Source: Mimachlamys varia (taxonomy: Eukaryota; Mollusca; Bivalvia; Pectinida; Pectinidae). Taken from it: a stretch of DNA of 64,000 nt. This document shows, piece by piece, positions 28,701 through 43,700 of the stretch (position 1 is its first letter; each line of letters opens with the position of its first letter). The position numbers were made by a program, and so were the translations under genes. Under the pieces are notes generated by a model. It ran no database searches. It saw only the letters and a list, made by a program, of their open reading frames with translations, and was not told the origin of the DNA. The stretch is from contig OX392543.1 in assembly GCA_947623455.1 (NCBI GenBank), forward strand, positions 17,048,757 through 17,112,756, given 5' to 3'.

Positions 28701-31700
28701 CAGTTTAACACTCATTAAAATACCAGACACATACAGCAGGGGGTCTCAGGTGGGGAGAGGAGTTTAATATAAGGATATGATTAAACTTATTACATCATCT
28801 TATACCCTCCACCATCCTAAAATTACTTTTTCCTCAATTTTTATCACTAATACAACAAACAAATTCCTTATATCAAATATATATCATCAAAATAATATAT
28901 TAAATACAATTTAATACAAATTGATTATTTTTCATGGTAAAGAAACATTTAGATAAAATTCCTATATATAATCATACACAGGACAACAGTATATCAGGTA
29001 TAAGATTTTGAACCCTTTCTTTCTCTTTCTAAAATACAGAATTTCTTTTCTGTTGAGAATATCAAAATATAGAACTGATAAAATAAAGTCACCACATGTC
29101 AAACTAACATACAGACACAGAATGACCTTTACCCTTCTGTAAAAGATTCAGACAGATTTGCTGTCTGAACCCTTTCCAGAAAAATAGACTGGCTATAATC
29201 AGAGTTCAGGAGAGTTGATTAGGGAAAGCCAGGGAAGGAAAGTTAATGCGAAATGGACAGTTTTTTATTGTACTGACTAGCCTTGCTAGTCGCTACAGAC
29301 AATGAACAGACCCCTAATTTACCCAATTTGGACGATAAGTCTGTTTTAGATTTGAGTGAGGAAGAAGACTCAGCCAACGAATATACAACTGCTTTGTATC
29401 AAAATATGTATATATAGTCTGAAACAATAGGTACAAATGACCAGCCAATTTAGATTTGGATGCATCTCAGCAATTTTTCTCCTTTGAAAAGTGACATCTT
29501 GACAATTGTAGTATTGCAACAACATTAAAAACTGCAGAACAAACATTAATGTTCTCAGTTCTGCAATCGATTACCAACAATACAATTTGTGATGTGACAC
29601 TAATGCAAAAGGTCACATATTCAAGGTCACTTACAGACCTGCATACCTGAAATGACGCTATGTGATTTGTTGCCTTGGTATTCACAGTGTGTTTAGTTTG
29701 TTTTACATTCTATAATCAGTTATTGTCATTTAAGGACAAGTCAGTTTTTGAGTGTAGTACTTTGTTTGTGTACATCCTATTAACCGACTCAGTGTTGGTC
29801 ATTTAGGTATTTGCTAGATTTTGTTGGTCGAGAAGATGTTGGGTCATATTAGCTCTATTTTTGTTTTCACAAGAGAACTGAGGTTTGTAGATCAAAATTA
29901 TCATTTCACAGTAAAAACTTTTGGTATGGATACAGACAAGAAAAATCTTCTATATGAGAAATTCAAAACCAGTCCTGCCAGGTCTATATGTTTTACGGTT
30001 CATCTACAGTAACTGTATTGTATGAAAATATGCTAAAAAGCAGACTCAGAAATCTGACTAAAGTCAATTGCTTGACCCAGTAAAATTAATGTACCATACA
30101 CATTACAACATATAAAGATGAAGAACTCACCATTTGATTTTAGGAGCTGGTTTGGCACTGATCTTGCAGGTCATTTCTATCCTGGATCCTTCAAAGCCTG
30201 ACACATCCGTGAGAGGCTCACAGAACACAGGTGCATGGGGAGGTAACTCTGTCAAACATTAAATAACAAGTTCATTGTCAATGGATATCAAATAGTGATA
30301 CCAGAGATTTCCAACTTAAAATTTCTAAAGTGTCTCACTGAATCGGCAGAATTTAAGACTCGACAATTTTATAAAAAGAACAACAATAGCAAAATGATGT
30401 TTTTTGAATATTAAGAATAAAAATACCTTAGGAGAATTATCCTCTCTACAATTTTTTTAAAATTAAATATTGATATTGTTTAAAATGCATTAAATATTTG
30501 ATCAAACTACCAACAAAATTATTATAAATAAACGTACCCATGATAATGTTCTTGGCAATGACACCTTGTTCTCCCTCACGCCTGAAGATGGCGCTGTCGC
30601 GGGATATCCGACCAATCGGAAGGATGTCTAGTTCATCCTCGCGGTGTCGTTTCCTCTGAAGGTAGTCTTTATGATGTTGTGTTGATAGCTTAGTGCCAGT
30701 CAGTTTCTTCTCTGTGGCTCCCTGTAATACAGACGTATAAAACGGTTCTACAGGGGACATAACTCTGTTGTCAAAGGGACAAAACTCTGTTGTACAGGGG
30801 ACATAACTTTGTTGTACAAGGGACATAACTCTGTTGTACAAGGGACATAACTCTGTTGTGCAGGGGACATAACTCTGTTGTACAGGGGACATAACTCTGT
30901 TGTACAAGGGACATAACTCTGTTGTACAGGGGACATAACTCTGTTGTACAAGGGACATAACTCTGTTGTACAATGGACATAACTCTGTTGTGCAGGGGAC
31001 ATAACTCTGTTGTACAAAGGACATAACTCTGTTGTACAAGGGACATAACTCTATGGCAAAATGGATTTAACTGAATTGTACAAGGGACATAACTCTGTTG
31101 TACAAGTGGGACAAAACTCTGTGGCACATGTACAATGAACCTCACTAACTTGTTCAAGGGACATAACTCTGTGTCACAATGGACTTCACTAAATTTTATA
31201 AGGGACACAACTCATTTGAATAAAGAACAACTAGTCAAATCGTTGTGGAGGGGACACTAACTCATCATTTGATATTTCTTAACTTGTATTGCAAACCACA
31301 GAATATCATTATGTTTGAAATATTGTAAGTTGGGATGAAGAAGCATACCACTTAAATTAATAAGCACAGAGAGAAAACTTGAAAAACTGTACTATTACAC
31401 AAAATGTCATATAAATGACATCAAACTCTTGATATAAGTAAACAAATCTGATGTGTCCATCATAATTTATACTTGTAATTCAATTTAAAAAAACAAACAA
31501 ACAAAACCGAGATTTGTTTGCAATCATTTGACTGAATTTAGGCTACTTTTAGGAACCTTGTACCACTACAAAAATTGTAACTATGTCTTGTAAAATTGAA
31601 AAAAAAAAGACACTTTTGAAAAGTGAACGTGATCTTGCAGGAATTTGATTTGAGCTAGACCTGGATTGGAACCCCCTCAAACTGCTGAACTGATAATTTT

Positions 31701-34700
31701 TACCAACTGTGCAAAACCTGGTCAATGGACGTGCCCAGACCCAATCATTCTTTAGTTATCCCAAACAAAAGTTCAGGGGGGATAACTACATGTAGGAAAA
31801 TACTATCGTACAGTACGTGGGACAGGATTCCTTAAGACCAATTCACGAAACCAACGCCAGGTCCAAATGAAAAACCCAGCATGGTCAGAAACATTGAAGT
31901 TGATATCAATAACAAAATGTGAGTATATTTTTTCAATGAATACATTTACAATGAATCTAATGATTTTTGATGAGGTGCATATTGAATAAAGATGAGACAA
32001 AGGTCAAGGTCATTCAGTAAAAAACGGTCAAGGTTGTAACCTCTATAGGTTTGATTTAAAGGCTGGAAGGTTATTCAGATAGGAACAATTTAAAGACTGT
32101 TATAAGCCAATAACTTAGATTGAGAATTAAAAAATATAAGTTAATGGATAAAGAAATTATTTGTCCAAATCAATAAGCTTACTGAATATTCTAAGATTTC
32201 ACTTCTAGAGTGTGGATTGTCATTAAAAACATCTTGCATCAAATGCAGTTGATCAAAAGTCAATCTTATCGCTGCTTCGAATCAACAATCTCTAACTTGT
32301 TGCATTGACTGAAAAATTCAACATTAATGATATTTTGTTTGACAATACCAATTTTATTATTTGTCAAATGCTCATACATGTACCAAATTTTTAGATTTCC
32401 AGTGGACAATAATGTTGATATTGAAATTCAAGGTCAACTGTATTAATCAAAGTAAAAGGTCAAAAGGTCATGGTCAATACTCAATGTCTCATCTTTTTCC
32501 AAGACAATACAGGGATTACAAACACAAACACAGCCCATTATACTCACAGCTCTGACTAAAGGCTTAGGGGGCGACGAATCCTCCGCTCTCGGCTAAAAAG
32601 CAAAAGCCGCAGGAAACCAAAGCATTAAAACAATTGCCATGACAACAGAACAGAATATAGTGTGGCTCAAATCCAAAGCAGTACAGAGATACGCCAGATA
32701 TCGACATTCAACTACAGGAAAATGTCGACTAGGAATCTACTACCACAAAACATGGACAAAAAATCAAGACAAGTGCAAGTTTGAATTATTATTCTACATG
32801 AAAGATGGTATTCATTGGATCTAGATATTAAATTCTGTTTCCTGTTCATTAATTATTTCGTTTTTCGTAAAAAAAAAATTGTCTCCCTTTTTGGTAGCTA
32901 TTGACGTCAATACCATTGTGACACCATTAATTTGCTAAAGAAACTGTGCTTTCAGCATACAGTTTCTCGCATAGTGACGTCCTCTCTTAGCAATATAATG
33001 ACGTTACAATGGAAAAGACATATCTAAACTGAAAAGAGAGGCAACTTTTTGTTTATGAAAAGATTCATTAAGTATGACAATTTTCATGTATTTTAGTGTA
33101 CACCTTGAAATTAATTATGAATCAAATTATGTTTTGTTAAAGACAACACCTATTGATGATTTCTCTATCAAATTTCATGATTAATTTGGCATGAAATTAA
33201 ATATTTTTGAGTGTATTACTGTCAATACATCATATGTAAACAAATAAATACAAAATAATATATATCTGATATACTAACATATGAAGAGATTGATGGAAAA
33301 GAACTAACACCAATTGGATGCAAATACACATGTACACATGGGGCTGGTTGATTTTGGAACAGAAGTACAAAGATTACAAAGTCATCTACTCATGTTTCCC
33401 AAAGTTTTGGAAACCAAAGACAAACTGCTCTTTTCTCATTAATCAACTTGGGTAAATTTGGGTACAAATCGGGTAAAAATCGTGAGGAAAGATAAAGGGA
33501 CAAGTTTTTTCTGTAAGGAATACGCGGATAAAACGATGAAACAGGCAAAAATTACAGTATGCAATGTCATGCATGAATGATGATGATGAATGACATTTTT
33601 GTTTGCGGTATAATTAATTTGTTTGCATGCCGAATGTAGAGCTGCCTGTCTTGCCTTGCTGTTTATAAATGATATACATATATTGCTTAAGTAAGAATTT
33701 TTTATCATCCTATGTTCCAGCTGACTTACGTTTAGCCAGGGGTGGGCAAGGGCTTCATCTATTGTCATTCGTTTGCTGGAAAAAAAAGAAATTACAAATA
33801 AAATAAAAATTTGGAAAACAGCCAATCGAATTCAGTCATGATATCTCCAGAGAATATCAATGAATATATATTTGTTGCTTTTAATTGAATAAATAAACTT
33901 TTTATATTACAAAATATACTAGAGTGATTACTTCCCTCCCCCCCCCCCCCCCCCCCCCCCCCCCGCCTTACATTTGCCATCTTGCTTGTAACAAATTTCA
34001 TTTTCAATTTGTTTTCCTTTTTTTTCAAATCTCCATAACATCTTTCCCTCAATTTAATATCAAATCCCTTTACAATATTACAAAGCCAACATTTTATAGA
34101 GAAATTGTGGCAGTATAACAAAGCTATGATTTATGTCATAGCAAAATTTCTTTTGATTCAATATCACTGTTTTGCAGCTTATTTACGATTAACCTAATAC
34201 CATCAACATTTGTTATGAGAGTTATCTGCTCTTACTTCCTGTCTCTGGCTAGAAGTTTGTTGATGAAGTCGCGAGCATCATCAGAGATGTTATCCCAGAC
34301 ATCATCGCTGAAGTCGTAATCTGAGCGGTTGATATTAGTAAATGTCTCCTGGTCGGTTTCTCCGGCAAAGGGGGAATACCCACTCAGTCTGTTAGTGTAA
34401 GAAAAAACAAAAAACATCATCAATTCTGACAGTAAAAATCAGGAAAATAAATAAGACCATTTTATCTTAATAACACTATCATAATAAATAAAAAATAATG
34501 ACCTAATGACCATTGTAATATGTACTTTGATCTTGATAATTTCTTATATTTTGCCAATCAAAACCTACCTGACAAGATTATTTTTAAATATTTAGCCAAT
34601 CAGACGTTTTGTTACATAGTACTTGTACTGACCACAAGTTAAAATCAACCAATAAGAAATTTTCTTACAAGAATACATTCAAATAATCAGCCAATCAAAT

Positions 34701-37700
34701 CAAATGCTTCGTTACACAAGTACTTACAAGACGTAGGAGACCACTCCGATAGACCACATGTCACTACAGAAGGACACGGGTTCAAAGCTGATGATTTCAG
34801 GGGCACAGAACTCTGCAGTGCCAAACAAGACCTTGACAGATTTGCCCTCTTCCAATTTCTGAGCCAGTCCAAAGTCAATGAGTTTTATGTCACGTGTATC
34901 CTTGGTAACGCACATCACGTTTTCAGGCTGAAATAAAAAAACATCTTATTCATGTTAAAAAATATTTCTATAGGCTATATATGTACATATTTAGCAGATG
35001 CCTAATTTTAGTACATTTTGCGCTTTCCATATTATGCCAATTCATGAATGCAGTTATTCGCAGGGGGTTAATTATGCAAATCACAAAATAATTGTAAGAC
35101 CTAGATTATATAGCCGTCATCTGAAAATAGTTACGAGGGGTTCACTTTTCGCAAAGTTTGATGCATTTGCAAATTTAGAGAAATTGAAACCCTTGCAAAT
35201 TTTAAACAGTAGTTCCGCATCTATTGGAAAAGAACAGGTACATTATTCCTTCCGTACTCTCCAACTCTTTATTTCAGTAATCAATATTTACTGACCTTGA
35301 GGTCAAGATGAATAATATTCTGTTGGTGCATGTGTCTGACACCCTGGCAGATCTGTCTCATATACACAATACAGTCCTCCTCCGTGAACTCGTAGTCCTG
35401 GGCAACGAGGCGATCAAACAGCTCCCCGCCCGACAACCTGGCCAAACAAAAGTAGGTCACAGCTATAAATTTGAAGACAGAAGGAAGTCAAAGCTTCATG
35501 GTTTAGAAAACGACTTATAAAGGCTATGTCTGGTGTCTCGTTCATTAATTTCATTTTTGTGCAGTAAAATTTGTTGAAATCAAATCAATTAGAAGTAGGT
35601 CGAATCTATAAATTGGCAAACAGAAGTCGAGGCCGGCTAAGAATTTGTGAAAAGAAGTAGGTCAAAGCTTAAACTAAAAAGCTAGAGTAGAATAAAATTA
35701 TAAATTGGGAAACAAAAGTAGGTCATTGATGAATAAGCAAACAAAATAAGAACATTGCTATAAATTGGGAAACAAACGTAGGTAAAAACAAAAATTCATT
35801 TTTTCCCCACAAATAATCTATCAAGCTGCAAAGCCTTTTTTTCTCTCTCTGGAATTGAAAATTGTAGACTAGAAATGTCTGTGAGACATAAATGCCCCCG
35901 TCCCCAGCTGGTTACATTACCATGGGGCGGGACGGGACGGGACGGACATTGGTAACACAATTGGTAAACATAACTTTAACTAGATAACCAGTGTGGAAAC
36001 AGTAGACTTACAATTCCAGGATCATGACCATCTCGCCCGTCTGGTCGAAGGCCTCGTGAAGCTGCATCAGCTTTGGATGGTGTAACTGGTTCATGATCTC
36101 AATCTCGTGTCTCACCAGCTCCTTCTCCTGGGGGCGGCATCGGATAAACTTGGCCGCCCAGTTCTTATCAGTGGCCCTCTCTATGGCTCGGTGTACCACA
36201 CCGAAAGCACCTCTGTAAGCAGAGCAAGTTGTACGAACAATTTTTAAATTCATCTTTAAAGTCTATGCATTAATGTCTAGTTCAAGTTCAACAACTTGAT
36301 GGAAAAAGCCTTGATTGTTTAAGATGAGATCTTCATAGGTTTGATATTATATTTTAAGTATACAGCATTAAGCCAAACATTTGTTAACAGTTAAGTTTTG
36401 ATGCATTTTCACAAATATGAGTGATTCTTATGAATCACTTTATCACAACTATCACAACCAAGATTGTAGGTTGTCTCAAAGAGGTTCACAAATTATGACC
36501 AGTGGTATATCTACATGTAGTGCCCTTGCAACAAGCCAAAATCTTTCTCAAATCCCTGGGGAGCAAACAACCTGTGCTGCCATTTCGGCGCTCACAGGTA
36601 GCATTCTATAATTTCTAGTATTGGCCAACCACATATGATTTACAGTAGACCAGAACAAGTGGATTAATTAAGTATCTTGCTTAAAAATACCACACGGTGC
36701 CATGCCGTGACCTGAAGTAGTAACCCCATAGTCATGAGCCCTGGGTCCTATCACTAGACTACCGCACCACGAGATACGTACCTTCCTAACTCCTCACAGA
36801 TGATGTATTTGCCGAGGACGTCACCCTTCATTTTGTCAACATTGACGTTGGTTCCTCTGAAGCTAGAATCGACTGTAAACAAAACAAGATGAAATCAGAA
36901 AACAATTTCAAATACAATATTCAAATATTGCCGCGAACATATTTCAAAACATTTCAAAAAATCTTTGACAAAAAATGTTCATGACCAAGGACTGGATTTT
37001 GTTGTTCTAGTGTATAGTGCTAAACCCCCTTATTGTCACATTCAATTTTCCTTAAAAAAGTGCACACTATATGTGCAGAAAAATTACGTTAAATTGTTAA
37101 TATCGGCATTTTTATTTGTCTATCTATCTGTTTAAACATAGAAGTGGCGCGAAAGCTTATTCCAGAAAAAAATCTTTAAGTGGGACTGGTTTCCTTTCTT
37201 AATGAAAAGAGACTTTTTAGGGGAGAAAATGTCATTACAGGTCAAATGTTATTTGTCATGTTAGGTAAAATATTGAAGTTTTAAAATAAATGAATATTGG
37301 GATGCTGAACAGAAAAGCTATCTTCTTTACAAAATAATGCCAAAATACACTTACACAGATCATCGTAATCAAGCTCTGGAGCCTGATCACGAGTGACCAC
37401 AACATCTGACTCTTCGCCCGGCTGACTGATACCGATGAAGTTCTCTGACAGGATACGGAATTTGTATTCCTTGTGTTCCTCCAGACACTCCACAGTGCAT
37501 TGTGGGTGTTTTGATGTCAGTGCGCGGCGCCAGACACCAGTCTGGAGATCACATTTCTCGATGATATATCCAGTGACCGGGGAACCTCCGTCGTCTTCTG
37601 GTTCATTCCAGGCAAGCTTCACGGAGAACTTGTTGAAGGATATGACTGTGGGTTTACCACTTGGTGGCTGAGGACGATCTATAAATAGATAAATTACGAC

Positions 37701-40700
37701 TCGTTACTACCATAATACGGATTGGCTTGGTTCTGTTTTATGTCCTATTTACAGCTACGGCCTTTAAAGGAAGTACCAGGTCTTTGTGATAAAGGAAAAA
37801 CAGAGTTCCCAGAAACCTACTGACCTATGGCTTGCAGGTGATATAATTATGTATATGCTGCTAGTATTAAGCCCATCCTACCCTAAAACTTTAAATATCG
37901 CAAAGAGATTAAAATACAAGGCTCCTTTGAACTTATGTTACTTTATAATTGGTAGACTCCATGCATATGGTCTTCAATTGAAGGGTTAAGTTAATCTTCT
38001 AATCCATTTCAAACTTACCAACGATCTTGATTGGAATATTGGCTGTGTCACTGCCATGCTTGTTTTTGACGGTGACTGTGTATACACCGCCATCACTTCT
38101 GTCGGAGTCATAGATCATCAGTGATGTGTGTCGTGGTGTCGTCGTGATATCTGTACCACGTCCAGCCTCGATGGTCTCCTTGTCGACCGACCATGTGACT
38201 ACAGGATTAGGTTTGCCGCGGAACTGGACACGTAACATAATGGTGTCTCCCTTACAAATACTCAGGCCGTCCAGGTAGCGGTCAGGCAGGTCAATTATCT
38301 TGGCAGGAACTGGACGTTCAAAAACAGATAGAGGTCAGTATTAATACTTAATCAGAACCTAAGTTAGTACACTTTAAACATGATAAATTCCAAAAAAAAA
38401 ACTTCAATTTTTGTTTTGTGTCTGTATTTCTTAATGGCTCATCAACAATGTCCAATTTAGCTTTTGAAAAGATCATTGTTTTGCAGAATGTTCTTGATGT
38501 CCTTTAGGACAGCAAGTCATATTTCTATATTTTATAGCAATGCTGTCAAATTCAACTTCTTTCATACGCTTGAAATCTTTCACGTTTGAATGATATCTCG
38601 AACTTTTATCTTTTTTAATTTGCATTTTCAAGCTTGCGACACTTAATCTGGAAGTTCCCTTAGACAAAAATTTAATCATTCACTCCTGAAATTTGTGATG
38701 AACTATTCCAACCTTAGAATCGAAAGAGTTCAAAAGTGTCTTCAGGGGAATGACAACAATATAGAAGAGCAATGATGGTGTGACCTACCCAGCACGTCAA
38801 GTTTGGCACGAGTCGTTGCTGATCCACATCTATTTTTGGCATGACACTCGATGTACGATGTCTCCCCCTCCTCCAGATCCTTAACGACCATCATGTGGAC
38901 GTTTCCATCGCTCGAGATCTTGTAGTGACGACCTGCGAACACCTCACGGAAGTTCCTATACCAGGTGACCTCTGGACGTGGGAGACCTGTGACCTCACAG
39001 GTGAACTTGGCCTCGTGACCTTCCAGAACACTAGTGTCCTCGATCTCCTTGGAGAACTTCGGGGCCTCAAGTTCTAAAGGATGAAAAAACATGGCAATTT
39101 AAAAGACAGCTGATCCCTCTCAATACTTTCGGTATTGGGTTCCAATTTTTTCCATATTAAACAAATACAGAGATGAGGAAATTAGAGAAAAAAAAAGCAA
39201 AAATAGATTACTAATCCTAATCTATCAAGATTATGAACTGAAATTTGTCAACTTTTAAATCATTTTTGATTAATCATAAATGTGTATATTATCTTGTATT
39301 GTAAAAACTATGATTTAAAGGTCACGACATCAAAATTGTATTCATACAAATTTTTTGGTTAATCATTCGCAAATTAAAATTCATCTCTGAAAATTTCATA
39401 ATGAACTATTCCAACCAAGATAGGATTCAAATACGTCACTAAGGTGAATGAGTAAATATTTCTGAAGCATAGCAGCTTGTATTTAGAAGTACAGCTTCAA
39501 AGAAGTAGATTTGTCTACATGTACAAAGATTTATATGCACTGCTAATTACGTACTGAAGGATTCGCGGCAGTAGAACGGATCTGTGGCCGGAGATGGCTC
39601 CCCGAGACCCTCCTTGTTAGCTGCTCGCACACGGAACTGATATTGCAATTCTTCGTAAAGATTTTCCACACGATAATGCGTGTCCATGATCGGCTGCTTG
39701 TTGACCGGTAGCCAGGAGAAGCCGGAGATGTCAATCCTTTCCAGGAAGTAGCCAGTAAGAGGTGAGCCTCCATCTGATTCAGGTGGTTGCCAAGACAACT
39801 CGACATATTTCGGTCCGATTTCGATCACCTCTGGGGCATTCAAGATAGCTGAGGGTTTTTCTGGTAGAAAATGAAAACAATGTACAAACTCAGTCATTTT
39901 AAAATATTAAAATGTTTGTTGTGTTTAAGTTTCATTTATGATATTGTTAATCCTACAAATAACAGGAGAATGAACACAAGCACTTGATGTCATTCAAATT
40001 GGTCTAGAAGCGCCTAATGCTTAAAAGACCAAAGATCTATTAAAATAAGAATCTGTTCTTACATATTAAAATTGATTTTTTTTTAAATTTATTTCAAAGA
40101 ATAATAAAAAAAAATATTTGACACATGGTTATATATATAATTATTGATTTTTATTACATTTGATATGAATTAATCCTCAATATTGAAAAAAGAAATTCTC
40201 TGGTTTTCTTTTCTTTTACAACTAAAATACAAAATTTTTGTTGATTTTCTGAAATGGAATAAAGTAAATAAACAACAAACAACACACAAACATGCTTACT
40301 CATGCACTATCAACACAAGATTTTAACACCATAATAATTTTCATACTTACTTCCACTGTAAATTAATAGAAATCATACAGAACACACAAACAAACTAATA
40401 AAAATAATAAAATAAAATAAAAACATGCAACTGAGAGGCAATAACACCAGGTACAAAAGAAAAACAGATTAAATACTTTTAAAAATAAAAAGAAAACAAA
40501 TCTGAAACAGAAGAAAAAAAGTTGAAATATCAAGCCACGTGGATTGTGCACCGGTTATTACAGTGTTGGATTCAGTACACAGTAACACTTAAACATAATC
40601 ACCCCTGAAATTTCATATTGAACTATTCCAGCCTTTGAATTGGAAGAGTTCAAATGTGTCTTCAGGGGTGACCGAGTAACAGCAAAAAGTTTATCATTTA

Positions 40701-43700
40701 TATTCAAAAAGCAATTTCAAAATTATTTGATTTAGAAATCAACAACAGACACCCGTCTTTCTAACCTTTTCCTTTTTTCTTCTGGATCTGCTAAAATTAA
40801 TACTTGTACAAACATTAAAAATAAGATCATGCTGGAATAAAGGAGAAAATTGACAACACTGAAATCTTTGTCGAACATATAACAAAACAACTCGGACAAC
40901 CGCAACAAAACAACAACACCATAACCTTCTAGTAATAGTTACATTATCCAAGCATGCAGTAGAATACAAGTTAACGGAAACAAAATTGTCTCCCCTTATT
41001 ACAAGGGGAGACAATTATTACAATTTATTCCTAACATCAATGTTATCCTGTATCAACAATCTGACTGCTGAATTTTGAAACATATTTCCCATTGAACATT
41101 GTGACTAGTTATAATTTTTTTTTAAATGTTCAAAATTTTTAACATGAATTTGAATTCTCGTCAAAAGTCCTACTACTGGTATCATGTCAGTATATATTAT
41201 TCATAAACTAAAAGTTTCAAATCATTTATCATCTAAAAATTTTTATCATAAATATGTAAACTGTATGTGCCCATGCAATGTTTTAAAATGGTTTTGTCTA
41301 TCCATCCATCCATCTTTATTGTTTTCCTTAAAAAAATGAAGTTAAAATTGCATGCATGACTTGTACACATGCTGACAACAATATACTATTCCTGTGTCAC
41401 ACTATCCCCAAATCATGCTATCCACGAAATACCCGCTATCCCCAAGTCAAGCTTTCCCAAATCATGCTATCCACAAAATACACAATGTCCCCTAGTCATA
41501 CCAACCTTTCCTGCCCTTTAGTTCTACTGGCGTTTTCAGTTCAGCTGGTTTGCTGCTGCCTGCTGCGTTCTCTGCAGACACACGGAAGTAGAATGATTCT
41601 CCGTCGGGGAGACCGCGGATGTGGTGGCTAGTCACCTGACCTGGTAAGCGTGTCACACGCTCCCAATTATCTTCGTCGACGTGGCGACGCTCCACAGTGT
41701 ATCCGGTGATTCCTTCCTTGTCGTACGGAGCGTCCCAGCTCAAGGTCAGCGAGTCCTTGGTTACGTCCTTGACTCTCAGTGCTGTAGGTGGCTCTGGCGG
41801 TTCTATAACAGAACAAACACCATGTAGAAGGTATTCAACTCATTCACCCCTGAAATTTCATAATGAGCTATTCCACTCTTTCAATTGGAAGAGTTCAAAT
41901 GTGTCTTCAGGGGTGAATGAGTTCAATTTCACATGATTTTTTAGAAATATTTTGTACTTTTATTTGTTTACTTTTTATATTGACAAAATAGACCTTTAAT
42001 ATATCTTGTGAAAAAAATAATGAATTTTCTTAATGTTAGAGAAGCAATTATAAACTACCAATTAGTTTTTAGTGTTAATTCACAGGTTTTAAATAAATAT
42101 GCAATAACTAAAGCTAAAAAAAACATGCTAGGACATTGTACAACAATCCAATATCTTAGTTTATTGATATGGATCTGTAAAACCATTCTAATGCTTAAAC
42201 ATGAACTAGATGATAGAACCAACGCTCAATTGGTCTACTAAAAAGTATAATAAACTGTCAAAATGTCCAGTGTAAAAATATCAAAAATAATTTAAAGTCT
42301 CCAAAACTCTTTCAACCAATTAACAGAATAATTTTTTTTTGTCAATTTTTCACCAATAAAAAAGAACATTTTCTCTCAAAGCAAAATATCTTCATTGAGC
42401 ATGAAAATGGCTTGTTGAATACCAAAAATGAGTTCCAAGAATGAAATTTGAATTTTTACTGGACTTAATGGACTTGTTAAGTATATCTTCGGTCGTTTCT
42501 GACCATGTATGTCCTTTAGAAGAAAAAATGTGGAGACATCAAGGTTGGCACTACATGTGGTTCAGAAACACTGATTCTTCGTCATTTTTTCTTCAGAGTT
42601 CATGATGTTCTAGCTCCCTTACATTTTGGTGTCCGTTTCCTTTCTGTGTTGGTTTACATCTCTCGATCTCTCTGTGTTTACATGTTTTTTCCGTTTTTTT
42701 TATCGTCAATATCATCAGAAATTTATGTTAATTCACTCGTTATTAATCTATCCTGTTCAAAATCATTACCGGTTTACTAAATCTAACATCTGGGCCAACA
42801 ACAGTGATTAATATGAGTTAGATAATTTGTTTCATAATTGTTGTAAAATAATTAAAGTTTATATTTTAATATGTTATATTATACTAAATCTCTTTCTATT
42901 ATTTTGTTAGGTATGTGATACTGTAAAATTGGAATTATTTGCGGTGTGGAAATTTTCGCTTAGTTCACTTGGATTAAATCTCCAAGAATATATCCACCAC
43001 ACGAACTGTAACAGTATTATAGGTACACAGTACAAAACAGCATGACTGAAGCACGAAATTTGTCACTTCGCGAACTGTTTTTAGGTTGGGTAAGCAAACA
43101 TTTCCTTTCATAAAAATTCTGATTTTTACAGTACAAGAAATTGACTTTATTAATGAGATAAAATCTTAAATGAAATTATCCTTTGTTGCTTTTGTTCTCT
43201 TTTTCTCTCGAATATATCATAGGACATGCATTAGCAGATTTGCAGTCAATATTATTCCATTATGATGAAACATCCAAGTCTTTTTACTTGATATGTATCT
43301 GAATAAATCATTCATTTACTTCTTTTAAATCTTTTGTTTTCTTTTTTATGTTGTTGTGTAAAATATGACACTGGAACTTCCAAGAAATATAACTAGCTGG
43401 AACTGAGATTTTCCCTTGCTGATAAAAAAACAGTAGTTCGTTCACAAAATCAATCTGTGAATGCTTGTCACATGTCATATTTGTTCTGTTTTCACCTTCT
43501 AAGTTGACTTTAGAACTAACTTCCTATTTTCCCTGTGTTCTAAACAGTTTTACTTATCAGCACTTAGGGTCTGTATTTATGAAACCATTGACTCATGCTC
43601 AAGCCTGAATTTTGTGCTCAAGTCAGCTTTCTTGTTCTGGTTACAAATACATAAACAAATCTTATATTGTCAATGATTGGGTGGGAAACTTTTAAGGGAT

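Noticed and set aside
30748..31208. Long repetitive open frames in the 30.7-31.2 kb region as a protein-coding gene
   Set aside because: They are produced by a 22-bp minisatellite that happens to lack stops. No acceptor or start supports translation, although in-frame retention next to the exon is noted as a finding.
33792..34121. Polyglycine and polyproline open frames
   Set aside because: Caused by the poly-C tract between two kinase exons.
9297..41802. Firm assignment as twitchin
   Set aside because: The FN3-FN3-Ig-Ig-FN3-kinase order fits, but the roughly ten Ig units after the kinase and the RIS-type tail do not match the canonical twitchin C-terminus. Left as titin/TTN-1-like with twitchin possible.
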